Part shown: piece after piece, positions 32,308-41,675 of the stretch
How positions within the stretch are numbered: position 1 is the first letter of the stretch
Layout: each line of letters begins with the position of its first letter
NCBI RefSeq assembly: GCF_002483315.1
Contig: NZ_DLHR01000020.1
Coordinates: 1-64,000, forward strand
DNA: 64,000 bases
Source of the DNA: Flavobacterium sp. UBA7663
GTDB taxonomy: Bacteria > Bacteroidota > Bacteroidia > Flavobacteriales > Flavobacteriaceae
Reading direction: 5' to 3'
The notes under the pieces: model-generated
Told to the model about the DNA's origin: nothing
What the model saw: the letters and a program-made list of their open reading frames with translations, nothing else
The model's database searches: none
Program-made: the position numbers and the translations under genes

Positions 32308-33594
32308 ATGATACCAATATTACTTTTTGTTGCTATTCTCGGTTATTTATCAGTTATTTTAGAGTCTCCTATCCGAATAAATAAGACAATTACTGCTTTA
32401 CTTACTGGAACTATTTGTTGGGTGGTTATTGCTTTATATAGTCACGATGATCAACATTTGGTAACTGAAAAGTTAATGGAATATTTTGGTGAAATTTCTG
32501 GCTTACTTATTTTTTTAATGGGTGCTATGACCATTGTTGAATTGATTGATATTCACAAAGGATTTACCGTAATTACAAGTAGAATTAGAACTACTTCTGT
32601 CTTAAAACTACTTTGGATAGTTGCTTTTATAACTTTTATTCTTTCTGCTTTATTAGACAATTTAGCTACAGCCATTATTATGGTGACGCTTTTAAGAAAG
32701 TTAATGCCAAAAGGTGAAATTAGAATGATATTAACTGGAATTGTAGTTATTGCAGCTAATGCGGGAGGTGCTTTTAGTCCGATTGGGGACGTTACCACAA
32801 CTTTATTATGGATAGGTGGTCAAGTAAGTTCTTTTGGAATTGTAAAAGCCTTGATTTTACCTTCTATTATGGTTTTATTAGTTCCTGTAATTATCGCTAG
32901 TTTTAGAATGAAAGGTTTTGCGGTTTTGCGTGCTCAAGTTTCAATGGCCCAAGTGCGTCAGGAAGAAAAAATGAGAGGAAGTATGAGTGTTTTTATTGCA
33001 GGTGTAATAGGTTTAGTAATGGTTCCTGTTATTAAGACCTTAACGGGATTACCACCTTTTATAGGTGTTCTAATCTCATTATCTATGGTTTCATTAGTCT
33101 CTATCATGTACCATAGGAAAAAGACACAAGAGGAAAAAGATAAATTCTCAGTGGCATATGCGTTAACCAAAGTAGACATTAGTTCAATACTTTATTTCAT
33201 GGGAATTTTGTTAATGGTTTTTGCCTTGCAAGAAGTGGGAGTTTTGAAAGAAATGGCTAACATTTTAATCACAAACTTGCCAAATACAGATTCCATGATT
33301 ATTACCATAGGTGTTTTATCATCAATTGTAGATAACGGAAGTTTAGTAGCTGCTACACAAGGAATGTTCTCATTAGCGGATTATCCAATGGATCATTCTT
33401 TATGGGAATTTATAGCTTTATGCGCTGGAACGGGAGGAAGTATGTTAGTTATTGGTTCGGCGGCAGGTATTGCTGTTATGGAAAAGGAAAAAATTACTTT
33501 TATGTGGTATTTGAAAAAAATTACTCCACTAGCTGTAGCAGGTTACATTGCCGGAATTGTAACTTATTTAGTTCAGGTGCTACTAATGCATTAA
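32308..33594 (+). CDS. nhaD: Na+/H+ antiporter NhaD
   Basis: A 428-residue inner-membrane antiporter with about 12 helices. Family motifs: LLDNLATAIIMVTLLRKL, NAGGAFSPIGDVTTTLLW and SSIVDNGSLVAATQGM. It exports Na+ (and Li+) at alkaline pH. It opens an ion-homeostasis block that continues with an NTF2-like protein and a K+ uptake operon. It belongs to a family different from NhaC at 13965. Confidence 0.95.
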   Translation: MIPILLFVAILGYLSVILESPIRINKTITALLTGTICWVVIALYSHDDQHLVTEKLMEYFGEISGLLIFLMGAMTIVELIDIHKGFTVITSRIRTTSVLKLLWIVAFITFILSALLDNLATAIIMVTLLRKLMPKGEIRMILTGIVVIAANAGGAFSPIGDVTTTLLWIGGQVSSFGIVKALILPSIMVLLVPVIIASFRMKGFAVLRAQVSMAQVRQEEKMRGSMSVFIAGVIGLVMVPVIKTLTGLPPFIGVLISLSMVSLVSIMYHRKKTQEEKDKFSVAYALTKVDISSILYFMGILLMVFALQEVGVLKEMANILITNLPNTDSMIITIGVLSSIVDNGSLVAATQGMFSLADYPMDHSLWEFIALCAGTGGSMLVIGSAAGIAVMEKEKITFMWYLKKITPLAVAGYIAGIVTYLVQVLLMH

Positions 33595-33609
33595 CCAAAT
33601 AATTTTGCA

Positions 33610-34050
33610 ATGAAAAAACTACTTATTATAGCAACTGTTTTAGCATCAAATTTAATTTTTGCGCAAGAAAAGTCGCCAAAGGCAATTGTAGAAGATTTTT
33701 TTATTGCATTTCATGCAAAAGATACTGTTGCATTAAGGGAATTATGTCATCCAGAAATTGTATTGCGAACTGTTGCTAATACTAAAGAAGGTAATAAACT
33801 AAAAGATGAAAATTTTGATGATTTTTTAAATTCTATTGCAACTATTCCAGCCAATCTAAAAATATTTGAAAAACTTATCGATTATAAAGTAGAAATTGAT
33901 GGTAATTTAGCCCATGTTTGGACACCATATGAGTTTTATGTAAATGATAAACTAAGTCACATTGGCGCAAACGCATTTACCTTGTATAACGACAACGGAA
34001 AATGGCAAATTATCCATCTAATTGATACCAGAAGAAAAAAATCTTTATAA
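33610..34050 (+). CDS. exported NTF2/SnoaL-like protein
   Basis: A 146-residue protein with a signal peptide (1-18, SNLIFAQ) and an NTF2-like fold: IVEDFFIAFHAKDTVALREL, AHVWTPYEFYVNDKLSHIG and KWQIIHLIDTR are typical. Family members are small enzymes or binding proteins; no catalytic set is evident. It starts 15 bp after nhaD and is probably on the same transcript. Confidence 0.85.
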   Translation: MKKLLIIATVLASNLIFAQEKSPKAIVEDFFIAFHAKDTVALRELCHPEIVLRTVANTKEGNKLKDENFDDFLNSIATIPANLKIFEKLIDYKVEIDGNLAHVWTPYEFYVNDKLSHIGANAFTLYNDNGKWQIIHLIDTRRKKSL

Positions 34051-34102
34051 AATCTTTATACTTATTAGCATTTCTTTTATACGCTATTTATAAAACCCAA
34101 CT

Positions 34103-34110
34103 TATCTTTG
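34103..34110 (+). promoter_or_regulatory. -7 box of the potassium operon
   Basis: TATCTTTG, a perfect -7 match 30 bp before the GTG start of the sensor kinase. Confidence 0.55.
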
Positions 34111-34140
34111 CCAAGTAATTCAATGGTAAAGTTTTAAAGC

Positions 34141-35211
34141 GTGTTTAGTAGAACATCAAATCCTAACAATCAATATATTTTCAGCATAATATTAGTAGTG
34201 CTGATTTCCCTTGTTTGCTTTGCTTTTAAAGATATTATTGGCTACAAAGTTATTGCCTTTATTCTTTTGGTTACTGTTTCTTTCGTAGCTATGTTTTACA
34301 GAATTGTTCCTACATTAATAGCGGCAGTTTTGAGTGCTTTAATTTGGAATTTCTTTTTTATCAAACCGTATTTTACGTTTCATATCGGAAATACAGAAGA
34401 TAAATTTATGTTCTTTATGTATTTTGTAATTGCTTTAATTAATGCTGTTTTAACCTTTAAAATCAGACAAATTGAACGAATTGCGAATGAAAAAGAGTCA
34501 AAATTAAAATCAATAAAACTCTACAACACCCTTTTAGATAGTTTATCTCACGAATTAAAAACGCCTATTTCTGCCATTATTGGTTCAACCGATGCGCTTC
34601 AAAGCAATGCAATTATGACCGAAAATCAGAAAGAAAAACTACTAGAAGAAATTTCAATTGCTTCGCTACGACTAAATAATCAAGTTGAAAATTTATTGAA
34701 TATGTCGCGATTAGAATCGGGTGTTATTGTGGCAAAAATGGATTGGGTTGATGTGAATGAAATTGTTTATGAAGTAATTAGAGCTCTGAAAATTAAATCG
34801 TACACACAAAAAATAGTTGTCAATGTTCCTGAAAATCTACCGCTTTTTAAATTGGATTACGGCTTAACAGAGCATGTTATTTACAATTTATTGAACAATG
34901 CCATAATTTATACGCCTGAAAAAAGCACTATAGCAATCAATTTATCATATTCAGAAAACACATTGCAAATTATAATTTTAGATGAAGGAAAAGGTTTTCC
35001 AGAAGATGAAATTGCCTTTGTTTTTGATAAATTTTACCGACTTAAAAATTCGAGACCAGGTGGTTCAGGTTTGGGATTATCTATTGTAAAAGGTTTCGTT
35101 GAAGCGCAAAACGGAACTGTAACTTTAGAAAATAGAGTAGAAGGTGGAGCAAAATTTGTAATCAAAATTAAAACCGAAGTTTCAAAATTTAATCCGATAG
35201 AAAATGAATAA
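34141..35211 (+). CDS. KdpD-like sensor histidine kinase (DUF4118, truncated architecture)
   Basis: A 356-residue membrane kinase: four transmembrane helices of a KdpD-type DUF4118 domain (about 10-108), HisKA with the phospho-acceptor H137 in LSHELKTP, and a HATPase domain (YNLLNNAIIYTP, DEGKGFPE, GGSGLGLSIVKGF). The long N-terminal KdpD and USP domains of the enterobacterial protein are absent, so nucleotide sensing there is lost. Start is GTG. It overlaps the response regulator gene by 8 bp, and the operon encodes a K+ channel subunit and a porin rather than KdpABC. Confidence 0.92.
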   Translation: MFSRTSNPNNQYIFSIILVVLISLVCFAFKDIIGYKVIAFILLVTVSFVAMFYRIVPTLIAAVLSALIWNFFFIKPYFTFHIGNTEDKFMFFMYFVIALINAVLTFKIRQIERIANEKESKLKSIKLYNTLLDSLSHELKTPISAIIGSTDALQSNAIMTENQKEKLLEEISIASLRLNNQVENLLNMSRLESGVIVAKMDWVDVNEIVYEVIRALKIKSYTQKIVVNVPENLPLFKLDYGLTEHVIYNLLNNAIIYTPEKSTIAINLSYSENTLQIIILDEGKGFPEDEIAFVFDKFYRLKNSRPGGSGLGLSIVKGFVEAQNGTVTLENRVEGGAKFVIKIKTEVSKFNPIENE

Positions 35212-35887
35212 GCGCCAAATTTTAGTCATTGATGACGAATCGCAAATCAGAAAACTTTTAGAAATTACTTTAAGTACAAATGATTTTGATGTAAAATTGG
35301 CCGAAAATGGATTAGAAGGGATTCGTTTTGCAGCCACTTTTCAACCCGATTTGATTATGCTTGACTTGGGTTTACCCGATGTTGACGGACAAAAAGTATT
35401 GCAACAATTGCGCGAATGGTATTTGAATCCCATCATGATTTTATCGGTAAAAAGTGAAGAATCGGAAATTGTAAAAGCGTTAGATAATGGAGCTAATGAT
35501 TATTTAATTAAACCATTTAGAACACAAGAATTATTAGCAAGAGTTCGTTCTCACATGAGAAATCACATCAAAGAAGCTTCGGAACCAGTTATTAGTTCAT
35601 CTAATTTTTCGATTGATTTGATAACCCGAATCGTAAAAGTGAATAAAGAAGAAGTCAAATTAACTCAAACAGAGTTTAATTTGTTAGCCATTTTGGCAAA
35701 AAACGAAGGAAAAGTATTAACACATCAATACTTATTAAAGGAAATTTGGGGAAAAAGCTATAGCGATCAAACCCAATATCTACGAGTGTTTGTAGCACAA
35801 TTAAGAAAAAAAATTGAGAAAGATGCCAATCATCCGGAAATGATTCTCACCGAAAGCGGAATTGGTTATCGATTTATTCTGACATAA
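35204..35887 (+). CDS. KdpE-like response regulator
   Basis: A 227-residue OmpR-class regulator: receiver domain with the acidic pocket D10-D11, phosphorylated D54 (IMLDLGLPD) and Lys in YLIKPF; C-terminal winged helix (about 130-225; LTQTEFNLLAILAKNEG and YLRVFVAQLRKKIE). Paired with the kinase just upstream; the likely target is its own operon promoter, and K+ limitation or osmotic stress the likely signal, by analogy with KdpE. Confidence 0.93.
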   Translation: MNKRQILVIDDESQIRKLLEITLSTNDFDVKLAENGLEGIRFAATFQPDLIMLDLGLPDVDGQKVLQQLREWYLNPIMILSVKSEESEIVKALDNGANDYLIKPFRTQELLARVRSHMRNHIKEASEPVISSSNFSIDLITRIVKVNKEEVKLTQTEFNLLAILAKNEGKVLTHQYLLKEIWGKSYSDQTQYLRVFVAQLRKKIEKDANHPEMILTESGIGYRFILT

Positions 35888-35899
35888 AAATCATTACAT

Positions 35900-36160
35900 A
35901 TGGAAAATTCAGACAGCAACACAGCTAATGTGCCAAGCAACAGCGATAGTTTGTCTTTAAATAACGCAATTCGACCTCCACAATCTAACTCAAATTCTGA
36001 TTATTGGCTTCGAGAATTTATCAAAATTAATCAATGCCCACAACGAGAAGACGCCTTAGAAAATCAGCTCAACGATTTGAGTTTAGTAGCCGAAAAGCTT
36101 GGATTAGTTCATGCTTCGCACTTTATTAAAAACTATTATAAATTTAAAATTGAAAAATAA
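35900..36160 (+). CDS. 86-residue protein of unknown function in the potassium operon
   Basis: The gene is not recognised. Residues 1-38 are Ser/Asn/Pro-rich and probably disordered; 39-86 are helical and charged (YWLREFIKINQCPQ, then LSLVAEKLGLVHASHFIKNY). No signal peptide or membrane helix, so cytoplasmic. It lies 12 bp after the response regulator and 2 bp before the channel gene, a position that suggests a regulatory partner of the channel, perhaps in place of the missing KtrA/TrkA gating subunit. That role is inference only. Confidence 0.8.
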   Translation: MENSDSNTANVPSNSDSLSLNNAIRPPQSNSNSDYWLREFIKINQCPQREDALENQLNDLSLVAEKLGLVHASHFIKNYYKFKIEK

Positions 36161-36162
36161 TA

Positions 36163-37515
36163 ATGCCTAAAACTTTATTTCAAACCGTAAGACGCGAATA
36201 CTTAAAATTTCATTTGCGATTAAATCCCCAACAAAGTTTATTTTTTGGATTTTTCATGTACATGGTCTTGGGGTGGATTTTTCTATCCGTACCATTTTCT
36301 CAGAAAATTCCAACAGATTTCATTGATACACTTTTTACATCCACATCAGCACTTTCTACTACAGGATTAGCAACGGTGAGTACGTTTGATAATTATACCT
36401 TTTTTGGACAATTCATAATTCTAACATTGATTCAAATTGGTGGAATTGGCTACATGACCTTAACGACTTATATTTTACTTTCTACCACAAAACAGATTAC
36501 CCATTGGCATAAAAAAATCTTGCATAACGAATTTACTATGCCAAAAGAATTCAAAATTCAGGATTTCTTAAAATCAGTTATTGTATTCACGTTTACCATC
36601 GAAATTATTGGAGCTATTTTGTTTTATTTTGCTTTTAGACCTATTCATTCAGATACTTTTTTTACAATTTGGACTAGTGTTTTCCATAGTGTTTCTTCTT
36701 TTTGTACCGCTGGATTTAGTTTATACAATACTAGTTTTGAAGCTTATGCAACCAATACTTTTTTAAATGGAATTGTACTCTTTTTAACAATTTCTGGAGG
36801 ATTAGGGTTTATTGTGGTAACTGATATTTGGTATTATTTTTCAAAAAAATCGAATTCCATTTCGTTTACTACAAAAATGATTACTTTATCGTTCTTTGGC
36901 GTTTTGTTTATTGCAACTGCAATTACTTTTTTTGGAGAGAGTACCATACAACATTATCCCGTTTTTGAACGATTAGAAATTGCCGCTTTTCAAACAGTTA
37001 ACGCAATATCAACAGCGGGTTACAATTCTATTCCACTAAGTAATTTGAATTTAGGAGTTTTATTAACCATTATTTTCTTAATGTATGTTGGAGCAGCGCC
37101 TTCAAGTACCGGTGGTGGTATGAAAATTACAACTTTAACAGCTGTAATTGCTATTGTAAAGAGCAAAGTAAGAAATCAAGCAAAAGTGACTTATTTAGGT
37201 AAAAAAATTCCAGCTGACCGACTAGAAATGGCAGTTTCGACCTTTATTTTTTATACAGCAATTTTATTTTTTAGTGTATTTTTGTTAAGTTTTACTGAAA
37301 ATCAATCGTTAGAAAAGTTACTATTTGAAGCTACTTCAGCTATTGGAACAGTTGGTTTGAGTATGGGAATTACCGGAAGTTTATCGGTTTGGGGAAAAAT
37401 AATTTTAATTAGCATCATGTTTATTGGAAGGGTAGGCGTTATTACTTTTGGATTAGCCATTTTAGCTAAAAAACAACATAAAAAAATTGACAATGAAACA
37501 GATTTGGCTGTATAG
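36163..37515 (+). CDS. KtrB/TrkH family potassium uptake subunit
   Basis: A 450-residue inner-membrane protein with four repeated membrane-pore-membrane units. The pore loops carry the filter glycines: STSALSTTGLATV, SSFCTAGFSLY, NAISTAGYNSIPL and SAIGTVGLSMG. The size fits KtrB rather than the larger TrkH. It mediates K+ uptake. KtrA/TrkA-type RCK subunits, normally needed for gating, are not encoded nearby. The 3' end overlaps the porin gene by 23 bp. Confidence 0.92.
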   Translation: MPKTLFQTVRREYLKFHLRLNPQQSLFFGFFMYMVLGWIFLSVPFSQKIPTDFIDTLFTSTSALSTTGLATVSTFDNYTFFGQFIILTLIQIGGIGYMTLTTYILLSTTKQITHWHKKILHNEFTMPKEFKIQDFLKSVIVFTFTIEIIGAILFYFAFRPIHSDTFFTIWTSVFHSVSSFCTAGFSLYNTSFEAYATNTFLNGIVLFLTISGGLGFIVVTDIWYYFSKKSNSISFTTKMITLSFFGVLFIATAITFFGESTIQHYPVFERLEIAAFQTVNAISTAGYNSIPLSNLNLGVLLTIIFLMYVGAAPSSTGGGMKITTLTAVIAIVKSKVRNQAKVTYLGKKIPADRLEMAVSTFIFYTAILFFSVFLLSFTENQSLEKLLFEATSAIGTVGLSMGITGSLSVWGKIILISIMFIGRVGVITFGLAILAKKQHKKIDNETDLAV

Positions 37516-38542
37516 TATAGTGCTTTTATCCTTTTTAGGAAACGCTCAAGAAAAAGATTCTTTAAAAATAAAAGTTTCTGGTTTTTTAGAAACGTATTAT
37601 GCATACGATTTTAGTAATCCAACTACAGATGCTAAACTGCCATTTATGTATAATTACAATAGACATAATGAGTTTAATGTGAACAATGGTTTGATTCGTG
37701 CGCAATTACAATACGGAAATGCTTATGTATCAATTGCGGTTCATGCAGGAACGTATGTAGATGATAATTACGCTTCGGAAGATATAAAATTAGTGAGCGA
37801 AGCTTATGTAGGAATGTACTTGAATGACAATAAAAAATCATCCATAGAAGTTGGAATCATGCCAAGTTACATCGGATTTGAATCGGCAACAACGGCTACT
37901 AATTTGACATTAACGCGTTCTATTTTAGCTGAAAATTCGCCTTACTTCATGACAGGAATCAAATACAATTATAAACCAAATGAAAAATGGAGTTTTTCGG
38001 GATTGGTAACTAATGGTTGGCAACGCATCAACAAACCTGACAAAACCGTTGCACCAGCTTTTGGAACTCAAATTGTGTATAAACCTTCAGAAAAAACTAC
38101 ATTAAATTGGAGTACTTTTATTGGAAAAGAATTTTATGGTACCGAATTAGGAATGCGTTATTTTAGTAATTTGTATTGGGATAACACTTGGAATTCAAAA
38201 TGGCGTACCATTTTAGGATTTGATTTTGGCATTCAAGATAGTTCTTCTTTAAATGATAAACATTTATATTGGATGAGTCCCGTTTTGATTACACAATATT
38301 CGATTAATTCCAAATGGCAAACTGCGGTTAGAGTAGAATATTATCAAGATGAAGATAATGTAATTGTTGCTACTTCAGATGCGTTTAAAACCTCAGGAGC
38401 TTCCATAAATTTTGATTATTTACCCAATTCAAAAGTAAAATTAAGAACCGAAGCCCGTTATTTCGATTCAAAAGAAACAATTTTCTTTGATAATAAATCA
38501 AATAATTTTTTTGTTACAACGAGTTTAAGTTTTGAGTTTTAA
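37493..38542 (+). CDS. outer-membrane porin of the potassium operon
   Basis: A 349-residue exported beta-barrel: signal peptide 1-18 (SFLGNAQ), FLETYYAYDFSNP at the start of the barrel, alternating amphipathic strands and a C-terminal aromatic strand (FFVTTSLSFEF). Related porins accompany Kdp operons in Bacteroidota, which I recall but cannot check here. It probably admits K+ or other cations through the outer membrane. Start is taken as ATG at 37493, inside the end of the channel gene; a TTG lies two codons upstream. Its end overlaps the convergent DUF2809 gene by 29 bp. Confidence 0.88.
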   Translation: MKQIWLYSIVLLSFLGNAQEKDSLKIKVSGFLETYYAYDFSNPTTDAKLPFMYNYNRHNEFNVNNGLIRAQLQYGNAYVSIAVHAGTYVDDNYASEDIKLVSEAYVGMYLNDNKKSSIEVGIMPSYIGFESATTATNLTLTRSILAENSPYFMTGIKYNYKPNEKWSFSGLVTNGWQRINKPDKTVAPAFGTQIVYKPSEKTTLNWSTFIGKEFYGTELGMRYFSNLYWDNTWNSKWRTILGFDFGIQDSSSLNDKHLYWMSPVLITQYSINSKWQTAVRVEYYQDEDNVIVATSDAFKTSGASINFDYLPNSKVKLRTEARYFDSKETIFFDNKSNNFFVTTSLSFEF

Positions 38543-38897
38543 TGCATTTCCAATCGATCAAGAAAGCCACCAAAGTTCCAATTACATAGCAAAGTAAATC
38601 CAACCAAATAAAACCTTGACCCAATATATAATGACCTAAAGTAGTTTTTCGAATGGCAATTAACCAATCAATTTGAACCAATTGTAAAATTTCGATACTA
38701 AAACAAAAAAGCAAGCTTAGTAAGAATGTTTTGTGTGTTTTTAAATGAATAAAAAGGAATCGCATTCCAAAATAAATCAAGACTGCATACAAAACATCTC
38801 CTATAAATAAAGGAATGTCAGTGATTTTTCGAGATAATATCCCTAAAATTAATGTTATAAAAAGCGCTGAAAAATAATGTAATCTATTGTTTTTCAA
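38514..38897 (-). CDS. DUF2809 family membrane protein
   Basis: A protein of about 127 residues with four hydrophobic helices. VLYAVLIYFGMRFLF, FSIEILQLVQIDWL and GQGFIWLDLLCYVIGTLVAF match the DUF2809 family; function unknown. There is no ATG: a TTG at 38897 (family-like start KNNRLHYF) or a TTG at 38909 that overlaps the SH3 gene stop are both possible. The 3' end overlaps the convergent porin gene. Confidence 0.82.
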   Translation of the reverse strand: MKNNRLHYFSALFITLILGILSRKITDIPLFIGDVLYAVLIYFGMRFLFIHLKTHKTFLLSLLFCFSIEILQLVQIDWLIAIRKTTLGHYILGQGFIWLDLLCYVIGTLVAFLIDWKCIKTQNLNSL

Positions 38898-38902
38898 TAT
38901 AT

Positions 38903-40108
38903 TTAACAATAATAATTTATTTCGATTGAATACAAAACACCATCTTTAAAATAAATAGAATAAAAACCTGAATCAAAAGGGATATTATAAAAATGAGGAT
39001 TTTTAAAGCTATATTCTAAATATTGACCATACTTCAAAATAAAATCTTTTTCAGAAATTTGTTGGCTAAATATTGAGCGGGCATCAAAATAAAATTTAGT
39101 ATTAGGTTTAAAAAAGATTTCTACCAATTCAGCTTTGTTATTTTCTTGATCTATACTAATAATAAAATCTGAATAATGATATAAAACATTAGATAAATAT
39201 ACACCACACTCATCTTCAACATTCTCAATTTTTGATGGTTTGCCAAATTTTTTAAGCAAATCTGTAAATGAAATCTCGGTATTGTCAAATTTAAAACCAT
39301 TGATTTCAAAATAGGATGATTGTATTTTTTCTTGGAGTAGTTTAAAGTTTAAATCTATATGCAATCCTATATTTTTAGCAATTAAGATATTAAACTCTGT
39401 ATCCTTAATTAATTTTTCATCATTTAATTGTTTAGCAACCTCTAAGTATCGTTCTAAAGCTGGTAATTCATTGATATCACCACTGTTCCATGTTAATTCT
39501 ACTAAACGTTCTCCAATGGTTTTTCGTTCTGCAATATTTGATTTAGGTAATTGATCAAACTGAGTTAATAAATCTTCATAAACTGGTCTTTTTCCCAAAA
39601 ATTTTGCTAATACAAATTTTGCCGCATTTGATTCAAATCCATATCCAATATTAACCCATTCTTCTTTATTTACAGGAAAATAACTAACCGAAACCGCATC
39701 ACCATTAGTAAGAATTTCTTTAACAGAAGACATTTTATCAGGTTTACTTCTAGCTTTTAAACCAGCTACGGTAACAAATAAGTGATTGCCACCATAATAA
39801 GCATCACCACCTTTAATTATTGGGTTAGAAGGATCTTCAATAATTTTATCGTTTCCATTCATTGTAGTTCGAACCAACTCTTTTTTTACAAAACCAATGG
39901 TAAAATTATCGGATTGCACTTTGAGCCAACCATTTTTCAAATCTTCAATAATTTTTACTTCAGCGCCATATCTAAAATGGCCATAAAATTTACTTTCTGT
40001 AGAAGGTTTTTCAAATAATTTGGTATCATTAATAATCCAATATCTGTCTTGAGCAATTGAAAAGACATTCGTAAATAGAAATAAATAGATAAAAATTAAT
40101 TTTCTCAT
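38903..40108 (-). CDS. exported SH3-domain protein
   Basis: A 401-residue protein with signal peptide 1-19 (TNVFSIAQ). Two bacterial SH3-like segments follow (about 25-75, TKLFEKPSTESKFYGHFRYG, and 105-165, VAGLKARSKPDKMSSVKEIL); the remaining C-terminal half, mixed alpha/beta, is not recognised. SH3b domains usually bind peptidoglycan or proteins in the periplasm. It starts 4 bp after the sdaA stop and is probably cotranscribed with sdaA. Confidence 0.8.
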   Translation of the reverse strand: MRKLIFIYLFLFTNVFSIAQDRYWIINDTKLFEKPSTESKFYGHFRYGAEVKIIEDLKNGWLKVQSDNFTIGFVKKELVRTTMNGNDKIIEDPSNPIIKGGDAYYGGNHLFVTVAGLKARSKPDKMSSVKEILTNGDAVSVSYFPVNKEEWVNIGYGFESNAAKFVLAKFLGKRPVYEDLLTQFDQLPKSNIAERKTIGERLVELTWNSGDINELPALERYLEVAKQLNDEKLIKDTEFNILIAKNIGLHIDLNFKLLQEKIQSSYFEINGFKFDNTEISFTDLLKKFGKPSKIENVEDECGVYLSNVLYHYSDFIISIDQENNKAELVEIFFKPNTKFYFDARSIFSQQISEKDFILKYGQYLEYSFKNPHFYNIPFDSGFYSIYFKDGVLYSIEINYYC

Positions 40109-40111
40109 AAA

Positions 40112-41527
40112 TTAACAATCCGACATATTTACGGCTACAGCCAAACCACCTTCAGAAGTTTCTTTATATTTGGAATTCATATCTTTTGCGGTTTGCCACA
40201 TCGTATGTATTACTTTGTCTAATGGCACTTTTGCATTTAAAGCATCGGTTTCTAAGGCTAATTCGGCTGCATTGATGGCTTTTATCGCACCCATCGTATT
40301 TCTTTCAATACACGGAATTTGTACCAAACCACCAATCGGATCACAAGTTAATCCTAAGTGATGTTCCATTGCAATTTCAGCTGCCATAGCAACCTGAGCT
40401 GGAGTTCCGCCCATTAATTCACATAATGCAGCTGCTGCCATAGCGCTCGAAACACCAATTTCAGCCTGACAACCGCCCATAGCTGCTGAAATAGTAGCCC
40501 CTTTTTTGAAGATAGAACCAATTTCGCCCGCTACCATTAAAAATTGTTTGATTTCTTTTTCGCCCGCTTCATGATTTTCGATTACCAAATAATACATCAA
40601 AACTGCAGGAATAACTCCCGCACTTCCATTAGTTGGAGCGGTAACTACACGACCTAACGAAGCGTTTACTTCATTTACTGCCAATGCAAAACAACTTACC
40701 CATTTTAAAATCTGACGGAATTTAACTTCGGTTTGTCTGATGATTTGCAACCACGAATATGGGTCTTCATAAGGTAAAACCCCAATCAAGTTTTTGTGCA
40801 TGTCATAAGCTCTTCGTCGCACATTTAAGCCACCTGGAAGAATTCCTTCTGAGTGACAACCAATGTACATACATTCTAGCATCGTATCCCAAATACGAAG
40901 TAATTCGTTGTGAATTTCTTCTTCGCTTCGCATGGTTTTCTCGTTTTCGTATACGATTTCCGATATTTTTTTATTTTCGGCAGCACAAAAAGCTAATAAT
41001 TCATCTGCTTTTTCAACTGGAAATGGGAAAGTATGTAAAATTTCTTCCTTATGATGGTCTTCTTTTTCTTTTACAACAAATCCACCACCTATAGAATAAT
41101 AGGTTTCGGAATAAGTTTCAGTATCAGTTTTGGCAGTAAAAGTTAATCCGTTGGCATGAAAAGGTAAAAAGTTTCTGTTGAAAACAATATCGGTTTCAAA
41201 ACAAAACGGAATGATAATTTCATTCCCTAAGAAAATTTCTTTCTTGTTTTTGATAGCCGAAATAATTACATCAATACTTTCCACAGGAATATATTCAGGA
41301 TCAGCACCACTTAAACCAAGCATTACCGCTAAATCTGTTGCATGACCTTTTCCAGTTAATGATAAAGAACCATACAAATCTACTTTGACACCAATTACGG
41401 TATCAATTAGGTTGCGTTCGCGCAATTCTTTTAAAAATTGTTCGGCAGCACGCCATGGTCCAAGGGTGTGAGAACTCGAAGGTCCAACACCAATCTTTAA
41501 CATATCAAAAACGGATATACATTCCAT
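40112..41527 (-). CDS. sdaA: L-serine ammonia-lyase, iron-sulfur type
   Basis: A 471-residue single-chain serine dehydratase. Beta domain motif GVGPSSSHTLGPWRAA at the N-terminus, alpha domain with NGSAGVIPAVL, GGCQAEIGVSSAMAAAAL and HHLGLTCDPIGGLVQIPCIERN; the cysteines there and at the very C-terminus (NMSDC) fit the 4Fe-4S cluster family. It deaminates serine to pyruvate. Start MECISVFDM at 41527: the longer open frame would begin upstream of the promoter box at 41547-41554. Confidence 0.95.
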   Translation of the reverse strand: MECISVFDMLKIGVGPSSSHTLGPWRAAEQFLKELRERNLIDTVIGVKVDLYGSLSLTGKGHATDLAVMLGLSGADPEYIPVESIDVIISAIKNKKEIFLGNEIIIPFCFETDIVFNRNFLPFHANGLTFTAKTDTETYSETYYSIGGGFVVKEKEDHHKEEILHTFPFPVEKADELLAFCAAENKKISEIVYENEKTMRSEEEIHNELLRIWDTMLECMYIGCHSEGILPGGLNVRRRAYDMHKNLIGVLPYEDPYSWLQIIRQTEVKFRQILKWVSCFALAVNEVNASLGRVVTAPTNGSAGVIPAVLMYYLVIENHEAGEKEIKQFLMVAGEIGSIFKKGATISAAMGGCQAEIGVSSAMAAAALCELMGGTPAQVAMAAEIAMEHHLGLTCDPIGGLVQIPCIERNTMGAIKAINAAELALETDALNAKVPLDKVIHTMWQTAKDMNSKYKETSEGGLAVAVNMSDC

Positions 41528-41546
41528 AAACATTTCTTTAGTATAG

Positions 41547-41554
41547 CAAAGATA
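41547..41554 (-). promoter_or_regulatory. sdaA -7 box
   Basis: Plus-strand CAAAGATA gives TATCTTTG on the minus strand; transcription would begin about 13 nt before 41527 and excludes the longer start. Confidence 0.6.
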
Positions 41555-41675
41555 GTCTTTAAAATTGAAATTATACAACACGTAAAAATGTTCGATTGTT
41601 ATAAATTAAACGAATTAATAACATAAAATTGGGATTTTATTTCCTTCTTTTTTAGTTCTTTTGCAAAAAAAAAGA

